A DNA stretch of 64,000 nt from Gammaproteobacteria bacterium (GCA_030066085.1 JASJCI010000024.1:115481-179480), one strand, 5' to 3'. Counted from the stretch's first letter, positions 45,472 to 55,289 are shown. Numbers and translations are program-made. The notes: a model not told the origin generated them from the letters alone.

Positions 45472-45503
45472 AAAAAAAACAGCCTGGTCGATCCGGACCA
45501 GGC
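45472..45503 (-). terminator. Rho-independent terminator, minus strand
   Basis: On the minus strand GCCTGGTC (45503-45496) pairs perfectly with GACCAGGC (45489-45482), then TG and eight T (45479-45472). On the plus strand no T-run follows. Confidence 0.8.
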
Positions 45504-45600
45504 CCAGGTGGTTACCTCGAGGAGAGTAGGTATGACCGGGGAAACCCGTTCGTGCCGCCCGGACCTCCGACCCGTTGGTCGCCTGTCGACCGATCCCCGT
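45472..45600 (-). ncRNA. Candidate small RNA on the minus strand
   Basis: A strong intrinsic terminator ends this stretch on the minus strand, yet no minus-strand gene lies upstream. The stretch has further pairing: GGTCG-ACAGG-CGACC, and a longer stem between ACGGGGA near its start and TCCCCGGTCAT. A weak -10 (TATACA, 45612-45607 on the minus strand) lies just ahead. A short structured transcript is the simplest reading; its family is not recognised (it does not match the conserved cores of 4.5S, 6S, tmRNA or RNase P RNA). Confidence 0.35.
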
Positions 45601-45606
45601 GTCATG

Positions 45607-45612
45607 TATACT
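45607..45612 (+). promoter_or_regulatory. -10 element upstream of pip
   Basis: TATACT about 115 bp before the pip ATG; the -35 is poor. The same bases read on the minus strand could serve the small-RNA candidate. Confidence 0.35.
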
Positions 45613-45726
45613 GCCACGACGGTGTGTCGGAGGCTAGTGCAGGCGGATCGTCGCCTTGTCAGATGCTGGCCCCGTGACTTGTAGGTCGAGTCCTACTTAT
45701 TGCTAACAGCGGAGCCCGAACAGCGC

Positions 45727-46671
45727 ATGTTGTTTCCAGCGATTCAGCCGTCCCGGACCTGGCGATTTCCGGTGTCGGACCGCCACACGCTGTATATCGA
45801 GGAATGCGGCAATCCGGCCGGCGTGCCGATCGTGTTCCTGCACGGCGGACCAGGTGGTGCCTGCGAACCGGGACACCGACGTTTTTTCGATCCCGAGGCT
45901 TACCGCATCATCCTGTTCGACCAGCGTGGCTGCGGCAAGTCGAAACCGCACGCCAGCCTCGAGGAGAACACCACCTGGGACCTGGTCGCGGACCTGGAAA
46001 AGATTCGCGCTTTTCTCGAAATCGATCGCTGGGTTGTATTCGGCGGCTCCTGGGGTTCGACCCTCGCGCTGGCCTATGCGCAGGCCCAACCGGACGCAGT
46101 GCTCGGGCTCATCCTGCGCGGCGTGTTTCTCGCACGCCGACAGGACGTACACTGGTTTTTCGAGGGCGAGGCGGCGCGCGTATTTCCCGAGGCCTGGCAA
46201 CACTTCATCGAACCCATTGCGGCCGACGAACGTGACGACCTGATCGGCGCTTATTATCGCCGCCTGACCAGCGACAACGAAATCGTGCGCATGGGCGCGG
46301 CCAAGGCCTGGTCGATCTGGGAGGGCTCGGCGGTGACGCTGTTGCCGGATCGCTCGGTAGTCGATCATTTCAGCGATCCCCACGTGGCGCTCAGCATCGC
46401 CCGGCTCGAATGCCACTATTTCAAACACGATTGTTTTCTGCGACCGGATCAACTGCTCGAGGACATGGATCGAATCGAACATCTGCCGGGGTTCATCGTT
46501 CACGGTCGTTACGACATGGTTTGTCCGATCGACCAGGCGCTGTTGCTGAAACAGCGCTGGGAAGGAGCCAGCCTGCGCGTGGTCGACGATGCCGGGCACG
46601 CGGTCACCGAGCCCGGCATCAGCCAGGCGCTGGTCGACTGCTGCAACGAGATGCTGGATATCCTCGCTTGA
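45727..46671 (+). CDS. pip: Proline iminopeptidase
   Basis: A 314-residue alpha/beta hydrolase (S33) that removes N-terminal proline. H-G-G-P-G-G forms the oxyanion region, the nucleophile is Ser in G-G-S-W-G-S, and the acid and His lie in G-R-Y-D-M-V-C-P and D-A-G-H-A. The ATG at 45727 is chosen, with GGAG 12 nt upstream; a TTG at 45700 would add nine residues. Its stop overlaps the dtd TTG. Confidence 0.93.
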   Translation: MLFPAIQPSRTWRFPVSDRHTLYIEECGNPAGVPIVFLHGGPGGACEPGHRRFFDPEAYRIILFDQRGCGKSKPHASLEENTTWDLVADLEKIRAFLEIDRWVVFGGSWGSTLALAYAQAQPDAVLGLILRGVFLARRQDVHWFFEGEAARVFPEAWQHFIEPIAADERDDLIGAYYRRLTSDNEIVRMGAAKAWSIWEGSAVTLLPDRSVVDHFSDPHVALSIARLECHYFKHDCFLRPDQLLEDMDRIEHLPGFIVHGRYDMVCPIDQALLLKQRWEGASLRVVDDAGHAVTEPGISQALVDCCNEMLDILA

Positions 46672-47102
46672 TCACGTTGCTGCAACGCGTCAGCGAATCC
46701 CGGGTTGAAATCGGCGGCGAAGTGGTCGGTCGCATCGGCCAGGGCATCCTGCTGCTGGTCGGGGTGCAGGCAGAAGATGACGCCGCCGTTGCCGAAAGAT
46801 TTGTCGAGCGGGTACTGAACTACCGCGTATTCGGCGATGCCGAGGGCAAGATGAACCTGTCGTTGCGCGACATCGACGGCGGCCTGCTGCTGGTGCCGCA
46901 GTTCACGCTTGCCGCCGATACGCGCAAGGGCAGGCGCCCGAGTTTTACCTCGGCCGCGCCGCCGGACCACGGTCAGAGCGTATTCGAGGCCATGGTCGAA
47001 ATCGCGCGCGCTGCCCACGCCGAGGTCGCCTGCGGCCGCTTTGGTGCCGATATGCAGGTACAGCTCGTCAACGATGGGCCGGTGACCTTTATCCTCGACT
47101 AG
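46668..47102 (+). CDS. dtd: D-aminoacyl-tRNA deacylase (TTG start)
   Basis: 144 residues. It hydrolyses D-aminoacyl-tRNAs (and Gly-tRNA-Ala). The N-terminus [12 protein letters not shown], the chirality-checking S-Q-F-T-L region (here P-Q-F-T-L-A-A-D) and the C-terminal N-D-G-P-V-T-F match the family. The TTG at 46668 overlaps the pip stop and gives the canonical N-terminus and length. Note P-Q-F-T-L where many members have S-Q-F-T-L. Confidence 0.92.
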   Translation: MITLLQRVSESRVEIGGEVVGRIGQGILLLVGVQAEDDAAVAERFVERVLNYRVFGDAEGKMNLSLRDIDGGLLLVPQFTLAADTRKGRRPSFTSAAPPDHGQSVFEAMVEIARAAHAEVACGRFGADMQVQLVNDGPVTFILD

Positions 47103-47202
47103 AAGCGGGCGCGGCGGAATGCGCCCCGCGGCGAGTTTTGTGGTCGAATTTAGCGGCGATGTCGATTATTATCAGCAGCCCTTTCATGGCATGCGAACTC
47201 AA

Positions 47203-47796
47203 ATGCCCAAACGTAGTGCAACAGTCAGCCGCGATACGCTGGAAACACAGATCAGCGTGTCACTGAACCTCGATGGCAGCGGCAAGGCGAATTTCGCCAC
47301 CGGCATCCCTTTCCTGGAACACATGCTCGAGCAGATTGCGCGTCACGGCGCATTCGATCTCGACATCCAGGCTACCGGCGACCTGCATATCGACGACCAC
47401 CATACGGTCGAGGATATCGGTATCACCCTGGGCCAGGCGTTCAACAAGGCGCTCGGCGACAAGAAGGGCATCGTGCGCTACGGCCATGCCTACGTGCCGC
47501 TCGACGAGGCCCTGTCACGCGTCGTTATCGACTTTTCGGGCCGGCCAGGAATCGAATACCGGGTCGAGTTTACCCGTCCACGCATCGGCCAGTTCGACGT
47601 CGACCTTTTGCACGAGTTTTTCCAGGGGTTCGTCAACCATGCCGCGGCCACGCTGCATATCGACAACCTGGCAGGCAAGAATGCCCATCACATTGCCGAA
47701 ACCGTGTTCAAGGCTTTCGGGCGCGCGCTCAGGGTCGCGGTCGCCGAAGATCCGCGCATGGCCGGCAATATCCCGTCGACCAAGGGAAGTTTGTAA
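47203..47796 (+). CDS. hisB: Imidazoleglycerol-phosphate dehydratase
   Basis: A 197-residue monofunctional dehydratase of histidine synthesis. The metal-binding His motifs are I-D-D-H-H-T-V-E-D and A-H-H-I-A-E. The phosphatase half found in E. coli HisB is absent. ATG 47203 gives the usual length; ATG 47191 is also possible, and neither has a clear ribosome site. It is first in hisBHAFIE. Confidence 0.95.
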   Translation: MPKRSATVSRDTLETQISVSLNLDGSGKANFATGIPFLEHMLEQIARHGAFDLDIQATGDLHIDDHHTVEDIGITLGQAFNKALGDKKGIVRYGHAYVPLDEALSRVVIDFSGRPGIEYRVEFTRPRIGQFDVDLLHEFFQGFVNHAAATLHIDNLAGKNAHHIAETVFKAFGRALRVAVAEDPRMAGNIPSTKGSL

Positions 47797-47799
47797 GTC

Positions 47800-48447
47800 A
47801 TGCAGACGATTGCCGTGGTCGACTACGGCATGGGCAACCTCCGCTCGGTGGTCAACGCACTCGAACTGGTGACCGCGGGCGAAGCCCGGGTGATACTGAC
47901 GTCCGCACCGGCAGAGGTGCTGGGCGCCGATCGCGTGGTGTTTCCGGGACAGGGTGCCGCCGGTGACTGCATGGCGGCGATCGATGCCTGCGGTTTGCGT
48001 GAAGCGGTGCTCGAAGCCGCGCGCGAGAAACCGTTTCTCGGCATCTGCATGGGTATGCAGGTACTGATCGACTACAGCGAGGAAAACGGCGGCACCAGCT
48101 GCCTCGGCCTGTTTGCCGGCGAAGTGCGCTATTTTGGAGATAGTCACCGGGACCTCGCCGGCGTTAGACTAAAGGTTCCGCACATGGGGTGGAATCGCGT
48201 GACACAGACCCGGCCGCACCCGCTGTGGCAATCCATAGCCGATGGCAGCAGGTTTTACTTCGTGCACAGTTTCTACCTGCAGATCGAAGACGACGACCTG
48301 GCGGTTGGCAAGACCGATTACGGCTTCGAATTCCCCTGCGCGATTGCGCGCGACAACCTGTTTGCACTGCAGTGTCACCCGGAGAAAAGCGCCACCGCCG
48401 GGCTGCAGCTATTGCGCAACTTCGTTGCCTGGGACGGCCAGGCATGA
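47800..48447 (+). CDS. hisH: Imidazole glycerol phosphate synthase, glutaminase subunit
   Basis: 215 residues. A class I glutamine amidotransferase that feeds ammonia to HisF. The nucleophile is Cys in G-I-C-M-G-M-Q, with His-Pro-Glu in Q-C-H-P-E-K-S. It lies 3 nt after hisB and overlaps hisA by 4 nt. Confidence 0.97.
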   Translation: MQTIAVVDYGMGNLRSVVNALELVTAGEARVILTSAPAEVLGADRVVFPGQGAAGDCMAAIDACGLREAVLEAAREKPFLGICMGMQVLIDYSEENGGTSCLGLFAGEVRYFGDSHRDLAGVRLKVPHMGWNRVTQTRPHPLWQSIADGSRFYFVHSFYLQIEDDDLAVGKTDYGFEFPCAIARDNLFALQCHPEKSATAGLQLLRNFVAWDGQA

Positions 48448-49175
48448 TCCTGATTCCCGCGATCGACCTCAAGCAAGGCCATTGCGTGCGCCTGCGCCAG
48501 GGGGACATGGACGACTGCACGACTTTTTCCGAGGACCCGGTGGCAATGGCCGGGCAGTGGGTCGAGCAGGGTTGTGTGCGGCTGCATATCGTCGACCTCG
48601 ACGGCGCTTTCGAGGGTACCCCGATCAACGCCGACGTGATCGAGGACATCAGCGCCAGTTATCCCGACCTCGAAATCCAGATCGGCGGCGGGATCCGCTC
48701 GGTGGAGACGGTGGAAGCCTATCTCGAAGCCGGCGTCAACTACGTCATCATCGGCACCATGGCGGTCAAGCGGCCCGAGTTCGTCACCGAACTCTGTGCC
48801 GAGTTTCCCGGCAACGTGATCGTCGGTATCGATGCGCGCAACGGCATGGTCGCCACGCACGGCTGGGCCGAGGAATCGGAGCATGCCGCGCAGGATCTCG
48901 CGCGCCGCTTCGAGGACCAGGGCGTCGCGGCCATCGTCTACACCGATATCAGCCGTGACGGTATGCTCACCGGGGTCAATGTCGAGGCAACGCGCCTGCT
49001 GGCGGAATCGATCGATATCCCGGTCATCGCCTCCGGTGGTGTCACCGACATGGACTGTATCGTGCGCCTGCACCAGGCCAGGCAGGCGGGTATCGAGGGC
49101 GTTATCATCGGCCGGGCGCTGTACGAGGGCACCATCAGCCTCGGCGCCGCGCTGGAATACGTCGCGCAAAACTGA
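48444..49175 (+). CDS. hisA: ProFAR isomerase
   Basis: A 243-residue (beta/alpha)8 enzyme, 1-(5-phosphoribosyl)-5-[(5-phosphoribosylamino)methylideneamino]imidazole-4-carboxamide isomerase. I-P-A-I-D-L-K at the start gives the catalytic Asp, and T-D-I-S-R-D-G-M in the second half gives the second. The ATG overlaps the hisH stop by 4 nt. Confidence 0.97.
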   Translation: MILIPAIDLKQGHCVRLRQGDMDDCTTFSEDPVAMAGQWVEQGCVRLHIVDLDGAFEGTPINADVIEDISASYPDLEIQIGGGIRSVETVEAYLEAGVNYVIIGTMAVKRPEFVTELCAEFPGNVIVGIDARNGMVATHGWAEESEHAAQDLARRFEDQGVAAIVYTDISRDGMLTGVNVEATRLLAESIDIPVIASGGVTDMDCIVRLHQARQAGIEGVIIGRALYEGTISLGAALEYVAQN

Positions 49176-49188
49176 AGCCGGTTTACCG

Positions 49189-49965
49189 ATGTCTCTCGCC
49201 AAGCGGATCATTCCCTGTCTCGACGTCGACGCCGGCCGCGTGGTCAAGGGCGTGCAGTTCGTCGATATCCGTGATGCCGGCGACCCGGTGGAGGTGGCGC
49301 GGCGCTACAACCAGGAAGGAGCCGATGAAATCACCTTTCTCGACATCACCGCCAGCTCCGACGACCGCGACACCATGGTGCACGTGGTCGAGGACGTCGC
49401 GCGCGAGGTTTTCATTCCGCTGACGGTCGGCGGGGGTATCCGCGAGATTGCCGATATCCGGCGGCTGCTCAATGCCGGCGCCGACAAGATCAGCATCAAT
49501 ACCGCCGCCGTGTTCAATCCCGAGTTCGTCAAGCAGGCCGCCGACAAGTTCGGCTCGCAGTGTATCGTGGTGGCGGTCGACGCCAAGCGCGTCAGTGCCG
49601 ACGGTGAACCCGGCCGCTGGGAAATCTTCACCCACGGCGGGCGCAAGCCGACCGGGATCGACGCAATCGAATGGGTGCGGCGCATGGATGCCTACGGCGC
49701 CGGCGAGATCCTGCTGACCAGCATGGACCGCGATGGCACCAGGATCGGTTTCGACAACGAACTGACGCGGGCGGTATCGCGTGCCGTGCGCGTACCGGTC
49801 ATCGCCTCGGGTGGTGTCGGCAACCTGCAGCACCTCGCCGACGGTATCCTCGACGGTGAAGCGGATGCCGTACTCGCGGCGAGCATTTTTCATTTCGGCG
49901 AATACAGTATCGGCGAAGCCAAGGCGCATATGCGCGCGCAGGGTATCGAGGTGCGCGATGACTGA
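49189..49965 (+). CDS. hisF: Imidazole glycerol phosphate synthase, cyclase subunit
   Basis: 258 residues, the exact family length. [13 protein letters not shown] at the start holds the catalytic Asp, and [10 protein letters not shown] holds the second. It forms the synthase with HisH. The end overlaps hisI by 8 nt. Confidence 0.98.
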   Translation: MSLAKRIIPCLDVDAGRVVKGVQFVDIRDAGDPVEVARRYNQEGADEITFLDITASSDDRDTMVHVVEDVAREVFIPLTVGGGIREIADIRRLLNAGADKISINTAAVFNPEFVKQAADKFGSQCIVVAVDAKRVSADGEPGRWEIFTHGGRKPTGIDAIEWVRRMDAYGAGEILLTSMDRDGTRIGFDNELTRAVSRAVRVPVIASGGVGNLQHLADGILDGEADAVLAASIFHFGEYSIGEAKAHMRAQGIEVRDD

Positions 49966-50341
49966 CTGGCTCGACGAAGTCAGCTGGGACGACAGGGGCC
50001 TGCTGCCGGCCATTGCGCAGGACTACCGCAGCGGCGAAATCTTGATGATGGCCTGGATGAACCGGGAGGCGCTGGCCCTGACGGTCGAACAGGGGCGCGC
50101 GGTGTACTGGTCGCGTTCGCGGCAAAAACTCTGGTTCAAGGGCGAAGAGTCGGGCCACGTTCAGCACCTGCATGAAATCCGCATCGATTGTGATGCCGAC
50201 GTCGTGCTGCTGCAGGTGGAACAGGTCGGCGGCATCGCCTGCCATACCGGCCGACGCCGCTGTTTCTTCCGCGTCATGCGCGATGGACAATGGCAAACTG
50301 ATGAAGAAATCGTCAAAAATCCCGACGAGATTTATCGATGA
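49958..50341 (+). CDS. hisI: Phosphoribosyl-AMP cyclohydrolase
   Basis: 127 residues. Zinc- and magnesium-binding sites are visible in Y-W-S-R-S-R, the D-C-D-A-D loop and C-H-T-G-R-R-R-C. It opens the adenine ring in histidine synthesis. HisI and HisE are separate genes here, unlike the HisIE fusion of enterobacteria. Confidence 0.96.
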   Translation: MTDWLDEVSWDDRGLLPAIAQDYRSGEILMMAWMNREALALTVEQGRAVYWSRSRQKLWFKGEESGHVQHLHEIRIDCDADVVLLQVEQVGGIACHTGRRRCFFRVMRDGQWQTDEEIVKNPDEIYR

Positions 50342-50664
50342 GTGATGATATACTCCAGCGCCTGATGGCCGTGCTGGCGTCGCGAAAGGACGCCGATCCC
50401 GACTCGTCCTACGTGGCGAGGCTGTATCACGAGGGTCTCGATTCCATCCTGAAAAAGATCGGCGAGGAATCGGCGGAAACCATCATCGCCGCAAAATCGG
50501 GCGACCCGAAACAGATCATCCACGAAACCGCGGATCTCTGGTTTCACTGCCTGGTGATGCTGGCGCAACAGAATCTGGAAGCGCGGCAGGTGCTCGAGGA
50601 ACTGGAACGCCGGTTCGGCCTGTCCGGTCTCGACGAAAAGGCCGCGCGCGAACAAACGAATTAA
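50338..50664 (+). CDS. hisE: Phosphoribosyl-ATP pyrophosphatase
   Basis: A 108-residue MazG-fold enzyme. The metal motif is [11 protein letters not shown] and later E-T-A-D-L-W-F-H. It overlaps hisI by 4 nt and ends 13 nt before tatA. Confidence 0.96.
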   Translation: MSDDILQRLMAVLASRKDADPDSSYVARLYHEGLDSILKKIGEESAETIIAAKSGDPKQIIHETADLWFHCLVMLAQQNLEARQVLEELERRFGLSGLDEKAAREQTN

Positions 50665-50677
50665 ATGAGGTATCAAG

Positions 50678-50896
50678 ATGGGTTTTGGTGGAATTAGTAT
50701 CTGGTCGCTGCTGTTGATCCTGGCGATCGTGATCCTGCTGTTCGGCACCAAGAAGCTGCGCAACGTCGGCGGCGACCTGGGCAGTGCGATCAAGAACTTC
50801 AAGAAGTCGGTCAAGGACGAGGAAGTCGGCAAGGACAAGAAGCCCGAGGGCCAGGTCATCGAAGGCAAGGTCAAGGAAGAAGACAAGGTAGGCTAG
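50678..50896 (+). CDS. tatA: Sec-independent translocase subunit TatA
   Basis: 72 residues. Short N-terminus, one membrane helix ([15 protein letters not shown]), the F-G-T-K-K-L-R hinge, then an amphipathic helix and a charged tail. It forms the Tat pore. GAGG lies upstream of the ATG. Confidence 0.95.
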   Translation: MGFGGISIWSLLLILAIVILLFGTKKLRNVGGDLGSAIKNFKKSVKDEEVGKDKKPEGQVIEGKVKEEDKVG

Positions 50897-50926
50897 GGCG
50901 CATAGACCGCCAGCCGGGAACTTCCG

Positions 50927-51433
50927 ATGTTCGACATGGGTTTCACCGAGATGATGCTGATCGGCATCGTCGCGCTGATCGTGATCGGGCCCGAGCGGCT
51001 GCCCGGCGTGGCGCGTACGGCCGGCAAGTACATCGGTCGTCTCAAGCGGTTCGTCAGCTCGGTGCGGGCCGACGTCGAGCAGGAACTGCGCGCCGACGAG
51101 TTGCGCGAGATTCTCGCCCAGCAACAGCGCGAACTCGATACCCTGAAGACCTCGATCAACGAGGCCGGGCGTGAGATCGAAAAGGAAGTCGGCGCGGTCG
51201 AGCAGGTCGGCCAGGAAATCTCTGCCGACCTCGAGGATACGGCCGAGGCGGTCGCCGATAACGCCAAGGCAACCGCGGCCGCTGACGCGGCAGCAGCGGC
51301 AGAACCGGCAGAACCGGAGTCGCAGCCTGCGGAACAGGCCGCCAGCGCCACGGCGACTGATCCGGAAGCTTCCACGGGCGAGGATTCCGAGGCCGGGGTC
51401 GACAAGGCAGCGGCTGGCCAGGGCCGATCGTGA
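50927..51433 (+). CDS. tatB: Sec-independent translocase subunit TatB
   Basis: 168 residues. M-F-D-M-G-F-T-E at the start, one span, G-P-E-R-L-P after it, a long amphipathic helix and an Ala/Glu-rich acidic tail. It forms the substrate-receptor complex with TatC, which it overlaps by 4 nt. Confidence 0.94.
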   Translation: MFDMGFTEMMLIGIVALIVIGPERLPGVARTAGKYIGRLKRFVSSVRADVEQELRADELREILAQQQRELDTLKTSINEAGREIEKEVGAVEQVGQEISADLEDTAEAVADNAKATAAADAAAAAEPAEPESQPAEQAASATATDPEASTGEDSEAGVDKAAAGQGRS

Positions 51434-52365
51434 GCGACGAGCAGGAGCAGGTGGATCAGGCCAAGAGCGGCAGCCTGATGTCGCACCTGGTCGAACTGCG
51501 CGATCGCGTGGTGCGCATGGTGCTCGCCGTACTGATCATCTTCCTCTGCCTGTTCTACTGGGCCAACGACATATACATCTACCTCGCCGAGCCGCTGACT
51601 CGTCACCTGCCGGAAAACGCCAACATGATCGCGATCGACGTCGCGTCGCCGTTCCTGACGCCGTTCAAGCTGGTATTGATGCTGTCGGTATTTCTCGCGA
51701 TGCCGGTCATCCTTTACCAGGCATGGGCTTTCGTCGCCCCGGGCCTGTACGCCAACGAAAAACGCATCGCCGGACCGTTGCTGGTGTCGAGTATCCTGCT
51801 GTTTTACGCCGGGGTCGCGTTTGCGTACTACATCGTTTTCCCGCTGGTATTCGGCTTTTTTACCAGCATCGGCCCCGAAATCGTCAACATATCGACCGAC
51901 ATCGGTCGTTATCTCGACTTCGTGCTGGCGCTGTTTTTCGGTTTCGGGCTGGCCTTCGAAGTACCGATCGCGACGATAATACTGGTCGCGATCGGCATCA
52001 CCACGCCGAAAAAACTGGCGCGCAAGCGTCCCTACGTCATCGTCGGCGCCTTTATCATCGGCATGTTGCTGACGCCGCCGGACGTCATTTCGCAGGTCCT
52101 GCTGGCGTTGCCGATGTGGGTATTGTTCGAAGCCGGCCTGATCGCATCGGCGATCATGTTCCGCGATCGTAACTTCGACGAAGGCGAGGAACAGGAGCTC
52201 GATGATGATGATCCCGGTGAGCATCGTGATCTCGCCGACGACGACCCCGGCGATCACCGGGATCTCGCCGATGACGAGGAATACGAGGGCATGAGTGACG
52301 CCGAAATGGAGGCCGAACTCGATCGCGCCGAAGCCGATGAGGCCAGCCTCGATAAACCGTCCTGA
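51430..52365 (+). CDS. tatC: Sec-independent translocase subunit TatC with acidic repeat tail
   Basis: A 311-residue protein. Six membrane helices carry the family motifs H-L-V-E-L-R-D-R near the start and [11 protein letters not shown]. After about residue 255 an unusual acidic cytoplasmic tail follows with two near-identical 11-residue repeats, D-D-D-P-G-E/D-H-R-D-L-A, encoded by two 33-bp units (52204-52236 and 52237-52269). E. coli TatC, at about 258 residues, has no such tail. Confidence 0.95.
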   Translation: MSDEQEQVDQAKSGSLMSHLVELRDRVVRMVLAVLIIFLCLFYWANDIYIYLAEPLTRHLPENANMIAIDVASPFLTPFKLVLMLSVFLAMPVILYQAWAFVAPGLYANEKRIAGPLLVSSILLFYAGVAFAYYIVFPLVFGFFTSIGPEIVNISTDIGRYLDFVLALFFGFGLAFEVPIATIILVAIGITTPKKLARKRPYVIVGAFIIGMLLTPPDVISQVLLALPMWVLFEAGLIASAIMFRDRNFDEGEEQELDDDDPGEHRDLADDDPGDHRDLADDEEYEGMSDAEMEAELDRAEADEASLDKPS

Positions 52366-52370
52366 CTCGC

Positions 52371-52389
52371 GCCCGGCTACCGACCGGGC
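52371..52389 (+). other. Hairpin after tatC
   Basis: GCCCGG-CTACCGA-CCGGGC directly after the stop with no T-run; possible rho-type end or mRNA cap structure. The remaining stretch to 52623 shows nothing else. Confidence 0.4.
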
Positions 52390-52623
52390 GTAATCAGTAA
52401 TCCCAAGCAGGCCGGGCCGCCAGCAGACGCCTGGCTTGACCGACGTGCGCGCCAACCTCGCTGTGAAGGCGCCCGCTTGCTCGCTGGCTGGTGAATTGCC
52501 GACTTGGCGGAGAAAGCCCGGTCCCGGCTCGCTCGAAGTATCGTGAAGTTTCCCTGGCGTATATTGCGAGGCGGTGGCCACCCGGGCGCTCAAAATTCGC
52601 CACGGCCGGCCGATAACGCCCGT

Positions 52624-53148
52624 ATGAAAATGAACACTGCGGTTTTGCTCGCGATCCTGCTGCCGGCGCCGGCCATGGCACTGGAGCTGTTCGGCGTAAC
52701 GCTCGAATCGACCACGCGTGACGAGCTGAGCGAGGCGGTCAGGCAGGCCGGGGTAGAGCTGCTGCGCGAAGGCGGTGAAACCAGCAACTTCGACGTCTAC
52801 GATTCCTCGGCGGTAATGCCGGGATCGAGCCGCCTGTACCTCGGTTTCGAGCCGCTTGACCAGCGTTTTGCTTTCGCCGAGTATGAATTTGTCGGTACGG
52901 ACACCCGCCGCCTGCTGACCGAGCTGGCGCGTAAGTACGGTAGCCCCGAGGTCGACCCGGGGCGCTTCCTGTCCGATCACGGCTATCGCTGGCAACGCGA
53001 CGGGATCGAAATTCGCCTGCAGAGCGACTGGGCCAACTATCGTACGAGGCTCAGTTACGCCGAACCGGCGGCGCTGGCAGCGCTGCGCGCTGGGCCGGCT
53101 GTCACGGCCGAAAACGACCAGGCCGACGCGTCGATATCCTTCTTCTGA
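52624..53148 (+). CDS. Exported hypothetical protein, 174 residues
   Basis: Not recognised. A signal peptide (M-K-M-N-T-A-V-L-L-A-I-L-L-P-A-P-A-M-A, cleavage after A) precedes a mature domain of about 155 residues. This has F-G-V-T-L-E-S-T-T-R-D-E-L at its start, and R-L-Y-L-G-F and R-L-S-Y further on. The segment E-L-A-R-K-Y-G-S-P resembles small periplasmic proteins that monitor side-chain-like repeats, but no family can be named. It is a lone gene in a G+C-rich interval. The start is ATG 52624 or 52630; no ribosome site is obvious. Confidence 0.75.
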   Translation: MKMNTAVLLAILLPAPAMALELFGVTLESTTRDELSEAVRQAGVELLREGGETSNFDVYDSSAVMPGSSRLYLGFEPLDQRFAFAEYEFVGTDTRRLLTELARKYGSPEVDPGRFLSDHGYRWQRDGIEIRLQSDWANYRTRLSYAEPAALAALRAGPAVTAENDQADASISFF

Positions 53149-53246
53149 CACCGCTCGTCGGCGCTTTTCGACCACCTGTCGGCATTCGCACAGGTCGGCC
53201 GGCGCGCGGCCGATACCCGGAATCCACCATCGAGAAAGGCGACGAT

Positions 53247-53513
53247 ATGAATGTATCCGGCGTCAATAAACCACCCCAGGCGGTAGCCGACCCGGCGGCC
53301 ACGGCCGCGGACGGGATTCGCGAACAGGTCGATCGCCTGCAGCGGAACGTGGCCGAGGTCGCGCGCGGCGAACGCGGTGACGAAGCCAGCGCGGGCAACC
53401 GCGACCAGGCCCTGGTCGAGCAGCAGGAAATCGTGCGCGCGGTGCGTGCCAATGCCAGGTCCCTCGAAACCGCCAACGAAGTGGTCGGCACCATCCTCGA
53501 TATCAAGGTCTGA
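53247..53513 (+). CDS. Small hypothetical protein, 88 residues, with rod/hook-like C-terminal helix
   Basis: A hydrophilic protein without a signal peptide. Residues 20-60 are rich in Arg, Glu and Ala and helix-prone. The last 25 residues (V-R-A-N-A-R-S-L-E-T-A-N-E-V-V-G-T-I-L-D) resemble the C-terminal helix of flagellar rod and hook proteins (T-A-D-E-M-L-G-T-L-L-D), where it forms the coiled-coil core. GAGAAAGG precedes the ATG. No flagellar genes are nearby. The resemblance is weak and may reflect a general helix. Confidence 0.65.
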   Translation: MNVSGVNKPPQAVADPAATAADGIREQVDRLQRNVAEVARGERGDEASAGNRDQALVEQQEIVRAVRANARSLETANEVVGTILDIKV

Positions 53514-53716
53514 CGCGCGCAGCGCTGCCACGCCGGCGCCGGCGTAAACGCCGACCGCGCGAGCGGGGCAGCGGCGGCCGCCTGGCGGTTTTTCCCGGCG
53601 CGAAAACAGGGCTCCGAGTGGTGTGCGCCAGGGGATCGGGGCTCCCCCGGTTTGTTAACCCCCAGGGGCTTTTCCGGTATCATGCGCACTCCACCGCGCT
53701 GTTATGAAGATTACCG

Positions 53717-55270
53717 ATGACCGAGCCCCAGATGCCGCTTCGCCGGCCAACGCTTCTCGTAATACTCGATGGCTTCGGACTCAATCCCGACCCGACGCAC
53801 AACGCGATCAAGATCGCGCAAACGCCCAATTTCGACCGCTATTTTGGCGCGTACCCGCTGACCGCGCTCGAGGCTTCCGGCCGTGGTGTCGGCTTGCCGG
53901 TGGGGCAGATGGGTAACTCCGAGGTTGGCCACATGACCATCGGCAGCGGTTCGATCGTCAGGCAGGACCTGGTGCGCATCGACGATGCGATCGAGGACGG
54001 CAGTTTCTACGACAACCCGGCACTGGCGCGTGCGGCGCGTGCCGCGGCGGCGGCAGGGCGTCCGCTGCACCTGATGGGGCTGGTGTCCGACGGCGGCGTC
54101 CATAGTCATATCGATCACCTCAAGGCACTGATTCGCCTGTGCCGCAAGCACGGGGCGGAGCCGCAGCTGCACATGATCACCGACGGCCGCGATACCGCGC
54201 CGCAGGCGGCGCTGGCCTATCTGCCGGAACTCGAAAGCCTGCTGGCCGAAGCTGGCGGTCGCATCGGCACGGTAGCGGGGCGCTATTACGCGATGGACCG
54301 GGATCAGCGCTGGGATCGGGTTCAGCTCGCCTGGGACGCCGTCATTGCCGGCCGCGGCGTTGCCGCCGACTCCGCCGCCGCGGCGATCGAGCTCAGCTAT
54401 GCCGAGGACAAGGGTGACGAATTTGTCCTGCCAGCATGCCTGCCCGGTCTGCAGCCGATCGAGCCCGGCGACCAGGTCGTGTTCTTCAATTTCCGCAACG
54501 ACCGCGCGCGCCAGTTCTGCGCCGCGCTCGCGCTCGAGCAGTTCGACGATCTCGATCGCGGGGACGGTTTTCGCCCGGTCAACGTGACCACCATGACTCA
54601 CTACGACGCCCGCCTGGATGGCCCGGTGGCGTTCGCGCCGCTGCGGCCGGAAGTCACCCTCGCGAGCGTGATCAGCGACGCGGGTTTGCGCCAGTTACAC
54701 TGCGCCGAAACCGAGAAATACGCCCACGTGACCTTTTTCTTCAACGGTGGCCGCGAAGCGCCTTTTACCGGCGAGGATCGATGCCTGATCGAATCGCCGA
54801 AAGTAGCGACCTACGACCTCGAGCCGGAGATGAGTGCGCGCGAGGTTGCCGACGCGGTTATCGATGCGCTCGAAGCGGGCGAACACGAGTTTATCGTGGT
54901 CAATTTCGCCAACGGCGACATGGTAGGCCATACCGCGGTGCGTGACGCGATCATCCTCGCGGTCGAGGCCCTGGACCGCGAGGTAGGCCGGGTGCTCGAT
55001 AGCGCCATTGCGCGCGACTACTCGGTGCTGCTGACCGCCGATCATGGCAATTGCGACGAAATGGTCGATCCGGACAGCGGTAAGCCGCATACGCAGCATT
55101 CGAATCACCCGGTTCCCTGCCTGGTAATCGATGGCGAGGTGGCGCAGCTGGCGGACGGGGGCGACCTGTCGGCGATCGCGCCAACGGTGCTGCAGCTGAT
55201 GGGTATTCCCCAGCCGGCGGCCATGACGGGGCGCTCGCTGATCCTCGACCCGCTGTCGAAAAGCGCTTGA
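53717..55270 (+). CDS. gpmI: 2,3-bisphosphoglycerate-independent phosphoglycerate mutase
   Basis: A 517-residue Mn-dependent enzyme that interconverts 3- and 2-phosphoglycerate. The N-terminal metal site is L-V-I-L-D-G-F-G, the phospho-Ser is in Q-M-G-N-S-E-V-G-H and late metal ligands are in T-A-D-H-G-N-C-D and H-T-Q-H-S. Full length. Confidence 0.98.
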   Translation: MTEPQMPLRRPTLLVILDGFGLNPDPTHNAIKIAQTPNFDRYFGAYPLTALEASGRGVGLPVGQMGNSEVGHMTIGSGSIVRQDLVRIDDAIEDGSFYDNPALARAARAAAAAGRPLHLMGLVSDGGVHSHIDHLKALIRLCRKHGAEPQLHMITDGRDTAPQAALAYLPELESLLAEAGGRIGTVAGRYYAMDRDQRWDRVQLAWDAVIAGRGVAADSAAAAIELSYAEDKGDEFVLPACLPGLQPIEPGDQVVFFNFRNDRARQFCAALALEQFDDLDRGDGFRPVNVTTMTHYDARLDGPVAFAPLRPEVTLASVISDAGLRQLHCAETEKYAHVTFFFNGGREAPFTGEDRCLIESPKVATYDLEPEMSAREVADAVIDALEAGEHEFIVVNFANGDMVGHTAVRDAIILAVEALDREVGRVLDSAIARDYSVLLTADHGNCDEMVDPDSGKPHTQHSNHPVPCLVIDGEVAQLADGGDLSAIAPTVLQLMGIPQPAAMTGRSLILDPLSKSA

Positions 55271-55277
55271 TAAGTCG

Positions 55278-55289
55278 CTCGATATCGAG
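55278..55289. promoter_or_regulatory. Palindrome CTCGATATCGAG upstream of the Crp-like gene
   Basis: Perfect 12-bp palindrome, flanked imperfectly by AAGT and ACTT, located 15 bp upstream of the predicted -35. Possible operator, or remnant of gpmI termination. Confidence 0.35.

Noticed and set aside
45264..45617. 117-codon minus-strand frame across the inverted repeat
   Set aside because: It runs through both arms of the repeat and the terminator hairpin; coding would be accidental.
45532..45684. 50-codon plus-strand frame with a GGAGAG upstream
   Set aside because: Arg/Cys-rich product, atypical codons, and it overlaps the structured small-RNA candidate; not protein-like.
45678..45702. tRNA T-arm-like sequence GTAGG-TCGAGT-CCTAC
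   Set aside because: The loop is one base short and no matching acceptor, D or anticodon arms are found.
50893..53175. 760-codon open frame on the minus strand opposite tatBC and the next gene
   Set aside because: Composition is low-complexity Arg/Asp/Gln and it mirrors real plus-strand genes; no domain recognised.
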